Below are positions 7,901 through 10,173 of a stretch of 10,173 nt of DNA, in pieces. Source of the DNA: Deltaproteobacteria bacterium (lineage in GTDB: Bacteria > JAUYMQ01); contig JAUYMQ010000474.1 in the NCBI GenBank assembly GCA_030698575.1, positions 1-10,173 on the forward strand, in the 5' to 3' direction. Every line of letters begins with the position of its first letter. The first letter of the stretch is position 1. The position numbers and the translations under genes were made by a program. Under the pieces are notes generated by a model. That model was not told the origin of the DNA. It made no database searches and was given only the letters and a program-made list of their open reading frames with translations.

Positions 7901-8333
7901 GGTCTTCCGCGGAGTCCGGCGCAAAGGCCAGCTTGGCGGCGTCCTCCGACGCGAGGTATATCGACGGTCCTACACCGACGACGACTCCTTCGGGCGCTCG
8001 GTCCAGGCTCTTCAGGCTGTCACCGAGCGGATGACGCAAACGGCTCTCTCGGTGAAGTCCGGGGCAGGTCCTACTACCTTCAACGCTCGGCGGTACTTCG
8101 ACGATCCGGCGGGCGCCAAGGCGATGCTCGCCATCCTCTCCGAAAGAATGGAGGAAAGCCTCGACGCAGACCTACTCGCGGACTCCCTCGGCGCCCCCAA
8201 TGACCCGAATGGGTTGCTCGCCTGGATGGCAAAGCCCAACCTTCACACATTACTCGAGCTTGCTGTTGGGAACCTCCACGACCCGGCTGCCCAGCCCGAA
8301 GCGGATCCTCGGATGGCATGGTTCCTGGACTGA
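4956..8333 (+). CDS. Compact single-chain two-barrel RNA polymerase (beta-beta' fusion-like)
   Basis: A 1125-residue protein with conserved cores of both large RNA polymerase subunits in one chain. Beta-like motifs: ALIPHRHHDAPRRLMLGA (261-278; RpoB IPF.EHDDANRALMGANMQ), GRNLRASF..LGGWTHEDAVVLSE (306-329; E322/D323), GDKLSTRHGIKGVVSRI (from 444; K446 and K454 match the two active-site lysines), HHGQRYGEMEFW (538-549). Beta'-like motifs: ILPPWLRP near 710, LGRRLTRSARAVIV (774-787), NRNPTLHRQG (822-831), NADFDGDQ (859-866; Mg-binding D861, D863, D865). A possible bridge helix lies near 986-1000 (GVRRKGQLGGVLRRE) and a trigger-loop-like ERMTQTALSVKSG at 1024-1036 without the usual His. E. coli RpoB plus RpoC total about 2750 residues, so lobe, clamp, flap and zinc regions are mostly missing. 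It should make RNA from a nucleic-acid template; whether DNA- or RNA-dependent, primed or not, cannot be told. The closest concept is phage and selfish-element DPBB polymerases such as YonO, though with both barrels clearly conserved. Confidence 0.92.
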   Translation: MINAELYRKWAEQRGLAGLEFPVKRRGKKVLARLPLPDDRGIFWRGSIPCLLPYLRAYWKADSSDSDGVPEIPSWQPDSWIKLTSSTAAELRRIADRSETWPLAWQSRQLKNIHQARKLAQSMDGGLGYLRFLRADQLLECILGMLGCSPGDETFLASVHKYLGAWLVPLDEAIRDRIEILDRRVETVRMYVRKGVLKWTRRPRWFPDELRVSIIDGIDPVHTPENARAGLTRYLCEGWGIDDHGRLVSGEMATGWGPSSALIPHRHHDAPRRLMLGASLQSRGVPLIDPDRPSEPDKLGGWLPEGRNLRASFRMLGGWTHEDAVVLSESAANKLCSRTVRQIRVLVPSVASRVEIAEPSDAPIPIKHQQALARAYIDAYALGLRRHDAKDLGADDGWIEVALPAASAPFDGQLCKLTRQALRTPKWREMITFEIERSAPVRVGDKLSTRHGIKGVVSRILPDGEMPPADEHSAEIVLSPLSIVRRGAMGQLREAVSPGATDLPRAGTIFVMRQPQDADLPERCRVRGPERMGNEHLHHGQRYGEMEFWGLMAHGAAAIAKELLSVERSTAPWLAWEERIKPGGHHKLATRALNRFLAVAGVQIQGGCFVANREPPGVFKIEPKWKLRGDPREKLEDAKYFYENGGLGELPLGRRVRAALDEDWPIPPDFEERSVTQALGGKVRIVLEKRMNGGDERLIPRFIELDQIYILPPWLRPSSPSERHELTQAYWRLMTKLAWPWSKQDEIDQAVGKCIRLMFQDRQGAGGFLRREILGRRLTRSARAVIVPRPDLRIDQVAIPPWMADQLFEGLPDTNRSLVLVNRNPTLHRQGLLALRPVVDPSNEPHVFGLSLGILRALNADFDGDQASVVALETEAALAEAERLLPGAAELRSDPFRSGQPAFPFAGELADPSNEKALARNASLAQEDWCEKNRELQNARLQSLGDGWQLPLIKDAIAKNIELWQGMNDDDWRTFAAQEMEKVFRGVRRKGQLGGVLRREVYRRSYTDDDSFGRSVQALQAVTERMTQTALSVKSGAGPTTFNARRYFDDPAGAKAMLAILSERMEESLDADLLADSLGAPNDPNGLLAWMAKPNLHTLLELAVGNLHDPAAQPEADPRMAWFLD

Positions 8334-8695
8334 TCTGGCAGGCGACACGGCGCAAGGCCGATTGGAGCCGTCATATTCGGTGTCTGCGCGAGACTGGCTC
8401 CACCTTTCGACCCGCTTCTCGAGCACTCTCATGTGGATGGCGAATTGATACTCAGGCTGATATCGGGCCTCATATAGCTGTGCGTGGTGAATTCTGAATC
8501 ACGCTGCCATCGGGAGCTTGTGCGGCCTTCGGCAATGGGCTTCGAGCGGCTAGGTTTCAGAAGCCGGGCGATCGTGGTCAGCGCGGTGCCCCAGGACTGT
8601 AAACAGGGACTTCATGGTGCGGAAGCCTTCGGTAATCGCGATGGTGAATCTGTCACAGGTCCTCACACAGGCCGGCACACCGATCCTAGATCCAC
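8334..8695. other. Gene-poor gap between operon and methyltransferase
   Basis: No convincing intact gene is seen on either strand. An imperfect stem (TGGAGCC 8363-8369 with GGCTCCA 8396-8402, 26-base loop, no T-run) lies shortly after the polymerase stop; it is too loosely built to call a terminator. A near-palindrome GTGAATTCTGAATCAC occurs at 8487-8502. The minus strand holds the possible transposase remnant described separately. The weak 75-codon plus-strand frame from GTG 8484 overlaps that remnant and is not called. Confidence 0.6.
8525..8615 (-). pseudogene. Possible N-terminal remnant of an integrase-type transposase, frameshifted
   Basis: Read on the minus strand from ATG at 8615, one frame gives MKSLFTVLGH. 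Skipping one base (8585) then gives ALTTIARLLKPSRSKPIAEG. Joined, this resembles from memory the hydrophobic N-terminus of a common family of integrase-core transposases, which begin with a pattern like M..LF.L..H.LTT.AKLL.PGG.KA..AE. No catalytic DDE region or terminal repeat is recognisable nearby, and the match stops after about 30 residues. If right, it is a decayed end of an insertion sequence, marking past mobility at the operon's 3' border. Chance resemblance is a real alternative at this length. Confidence 0.35.
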
Positions 8696-9694
8696 ATGGT
8701 TTTTCGAATGAATGGTACACATTCAAGTCGCCGCCGAAACCCTTCGGGGGCTAGCCAGTCAAGGTCCTCACGCCTCCGGGAGGCCCCGGCCGGTCATGCG
8801 TACCGGCTGGTACTCGCAATCTGGGACCGCATGCGCCGGAATGCTCGCGTCCGACCGGAATGGCGACGCGTAGTGGAGAGGGCCGTTCACGCAATGGAAG
8901 CCGCCTCGGGATTAGCGGCCGAGAAACTCCTCACAGCCCCTGATCGTCCGTGCGCAGCCCTTGCGGACCAATTCGACTTGGGAGCGATCCTCGAGTTTTC
9001 GGGTGCCGTCCCTATCTGGGAATCGGCAGTACGTACGGGGCGGCGGCCAGCGCAGTCGATCCCACAAAACCAGAAGCTCTTCCATGGCACCACCGATGCG
9101 GCGACCCACTACTTCAACGGCATCCGCAAACTCGCCCTCCGCAATGCCCCGCAACTCTTCGAGGCGCTCAGTGCCCGTCGGGTACAGTTTGGACGAGTTC
9201 TTGACCTTGGAGCGGGAACCGGCGACTACGCTGCCGCGATGATCGATCGTGGCATTGCGAGGGATGTTCTTTGTGTAGACCAACAGTACGTTATCGACCT
9301 GCCGGCCAGGCAGCGACGGAGCAGTCTACGCTGGCAGGCAGCAGATCTTCGGCGACTGTCTCTACCGAGCGAGGAGCCGTTCGATGCGGTATGGATCAGC
9401 AACGTGCTTCATCACTACTCCGCGCGGACTGACGCGGAGATCCTCCGCCGTTGCGCGCGGAATCTAGCATCGGACGGCAGCTTGCTCATCCACGAGTACC
9501 TCCTTGACGGGGCAGGCACGCAAGCTCTCGCAGCCGGGGTGCTTGGGCTGCACTTTGCTCTCACAACAGGTGGTGGCCGCTGTTATTCCCTCCAAGAATT
9601 GCTGGATCTCTGCGCCCGAGCCACCCCGTTCAATTCGATTGAGTTCTCACTGACCTTACCGATTTCGACCGTGGTTATCCTCCGTCGGGGCTGA
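8696..9694 (+). CDS. Class I SAM-dependent methyltransferase, O-methyltransferase-like
   Basis: The 332-residue product has a Rossmann-type methyltransferase domain in its C-terminal half. Motif I is VLDLGAGTGDY (168-178), binding S-adenosylmethionine; VLCVDQQYVID carries the acidic residue ending strand 2; FDAVWISNVLHHYS and the later SDGSLLIHEYLLDG follow in the normal order. The helical N-terminal half with the KLFHGTTDAATHYFNGI stretch resembles the dimerisation and substrate region of small-molecule O-methyltransferases (Pfam Methyltransf_2 type), so a natural-product or other small-molecule substrate is likelier than DNA or RNA. The start is uncertain: neither ATG 8696 nor ATG 8708 has a good ribosome site, and the first 35 residues are Arg/Ser-rich. 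The gap and possible insertion-sequence remnant before it suggest it is not part of the polymerase operon. It ends 14 bases from the convergent minus-strand frame. Confidence 0.85.
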   Translation: MVFRMNGTHSSRRRNPSGASQSRSSRLREAPAGHAYRLVLAIWDRMRRNARVRPEWRRVVERAVHAMEAASGLAAEKLLTAPDRPCAALADQFDLGAILEFSGAVPIWESAVRTGRRPAQSIPQNQKLFHGTTDAATHYFNGIRKLALRNAPQLFEALSARRVQFGRVLDLGAGTGDYAAAMIDRGIARDVLCVDQQYVIDLPARQRRSSLRWQAADLRRLSLPSEEPFDAVWISNVLHHYSARTDAEILRRCARNLASDGSLLIHEYLLDGAGTQALAAGVLGLHFALTTGGGRCYSLQELLDLCARATPFNSIEFSLTLPISTVVILRRG

Positions 9695-9708
9695 ACTACC
9701 GACGTCCG

Positions 9709-10173
9709 CTACTTCCTCCACTTCCTCGCTCGCCTCCCTCTTGCTCGCAGATGCTGCAACGCCTTCGCCGCCCCGTCCTCTGAGTCGAATTTAACGATTG
9801 CAAAGGGTTGCTTACCGTCAGGCTGAATGATGGAGATCTTTGTTGCCCTCAGCGGAAGCCACCTCTGGATCGTCTTCTTGTCTACGTTCGCCGCACCACC
9901 GAGATCGAGAAACAGTTCCCCTGGTCGTTTGACGGTTGCCGGTCCTCCCGCGCCGGAACCCTCAACCATGACGCGCTGGGCCGCTACGACCTCCCCGCAA
10001 GCATCCACGAAAGTCGAACCCGTCGATTCGAGGACCGCTCCCGCGACCGTAGCGGCGCATCGCTGCCGAAGCGGCGACTGCACCCTGGGCTGTTGCGCTG
10101 CAATTAAGCCGGATGCAGCGCGAATGATTTCACCTCGCAGAGTCCAGCGCGCAAGTTGTAGGCTTTGCTCCAG
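9709..10173 (-). CDS. Hypothetical protein, C-terminal part; runs off the right edge
   Basis: The minus-strand frame ends at 9709 (TAG) and stays open to the right edge, giving at least 154 residues with its start outside the window; a GTG at 10083 is an internal candidate start. The visible C-terminus contains VDKKTIQRWLPL, then ATKISIIQPDGKQPFAIVKF, then DSEDGAAKALQHL and a basic tail RARGRRARKWRK. The spacing of a strand, then FAIVKF, then a helix rich in Ala loosely recalls RNP2 and RNP1 of an RRM fold with a basic C-terminus; this is a weak impression only. It is convergent with the methyltransferase. A competing plus-strand frame (9808-10107) has poorer-looking protein. Whether the gene is real is moderately supported. 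Confidence 0.5.
   Translation of the reverse strand: MEQSLQLARWTLRGEIIRAASGLIAAQQPRVQSPLRQRCAATVAGAVLESTGSTFVDACGEVVAAQRVMVEGSGAGGPATVKRPGELFLDLGGAANVDKKTIQRWLPLRATKISIIQPDGKQPFAIVKFDSEDGAAKALQHLRARGRRARKWRK

Noticed and set aside
4956-8333. Ordinary housekeeping rpoB-rpoC fusion
   Set aside because: The protein is less than half the combined length of normal subunits, motifs are divergent, and no ribosomal-protein genes such as rplL or rpsL flank it.
8363-8402. Inverted repeat TGGAGCC/GGCTCCA as a terminator of the operon
   Set aside because: Seven-base stem with a 26-base loop and no following T-run does not fit an intrinsic terminator.
8484-8711. 75-codon plus-strand frame from GTG
   Set aside because: No ribosome site, no recognisable protein, and it overlaps both the possible transposase relic and the methyltransferase start.
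9808-10107. 99-codon plus-strand frame opposite the minus-strand gene
   Set aside because: The protein looks like a shadow frame (many Arg/Ser and Cys, no motif), while the minus frame is longer, open to the edge and has plausible secondary structure.
1-10173. CRISPR array, tRNA or rRNA genes
   Set aside because: No regularly spaced direct repeats and no tRNA- or rRNA-like sequence were seen in the window.

Overview
The window is high-GC bacterial DNA with strong Shine-Dalgarno sites and tightly overlapping genes. It looks like an accessory region rather than housekeeping DNA: one large unusual operon, a gap holding what may be an insertion-sequence remnant, and two convergent unrelated genes. 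The sequence alone does not fix the phylum; a high-GC proteobacterium, myxobacterium or actinobacterium would all fit.

Positions 3-8333 form one gapless plus-strand operon. It opens with a 957-residue HerA/FtsK-type ATPase (DUF87-like) that carries a C-terminal cysteine-rich extension. A run of small reading frames follows (30, 105, 25, 109 and about 64-70 residues), each overlapping the next by 1 to 17 bases. Then comes a 361-residue protein with an acidic N-terminus and two tandem copies of a domain I do not recognise. The last gene encodes an 1125-residue protein.

The last gene is the main discovery. It is a compact single-chain relative of the multisubunit RNA polymerase, with beta-like and then beta'-like catalytic regions in one polypeptide. 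From N to C it has the beta fork/rifampicin-region motif (ALIP..HD..RRLMLGA), the beta G.N...F..W...EDA..SE motif, the beta barrel motif GDKLSTRHG.KGVVS, the GQRYGEME motif, the beta' LGRR..RSARAVIV motif, NRNPTLHR, and the complete Mg-binding NADFDGDQ. It is about 40 percent of the combined length of E. coli RpoB and RpoC. I see no paired cysteines suggesting zinc ribbons, and the trigger-loop-like segment is non-canonical. It is too divergent and too isolated to be the cell's own rpoBC. The operon therefore appears to encode a private transcription or RNA-synthesis machine coupled to a DNA- or RNA-translocating HerA ATPase, perhaps part of a selfish element or a conflict (defence) system. 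The duplicated-domain protein, translated by overlap just before the polymerase, is the best candidate for its partner or specificity factor; that is inference.

Positions 8334-8695 hold no convincing intact gene, but the minus strand carries a short frameshifted stretch resembling the N-terminus of an integrase-type transposase. A class I SAM-dependent methyltransferase follows (8696-9694, plus). A minus-strand reading frame converges on it and runs off the right edge.
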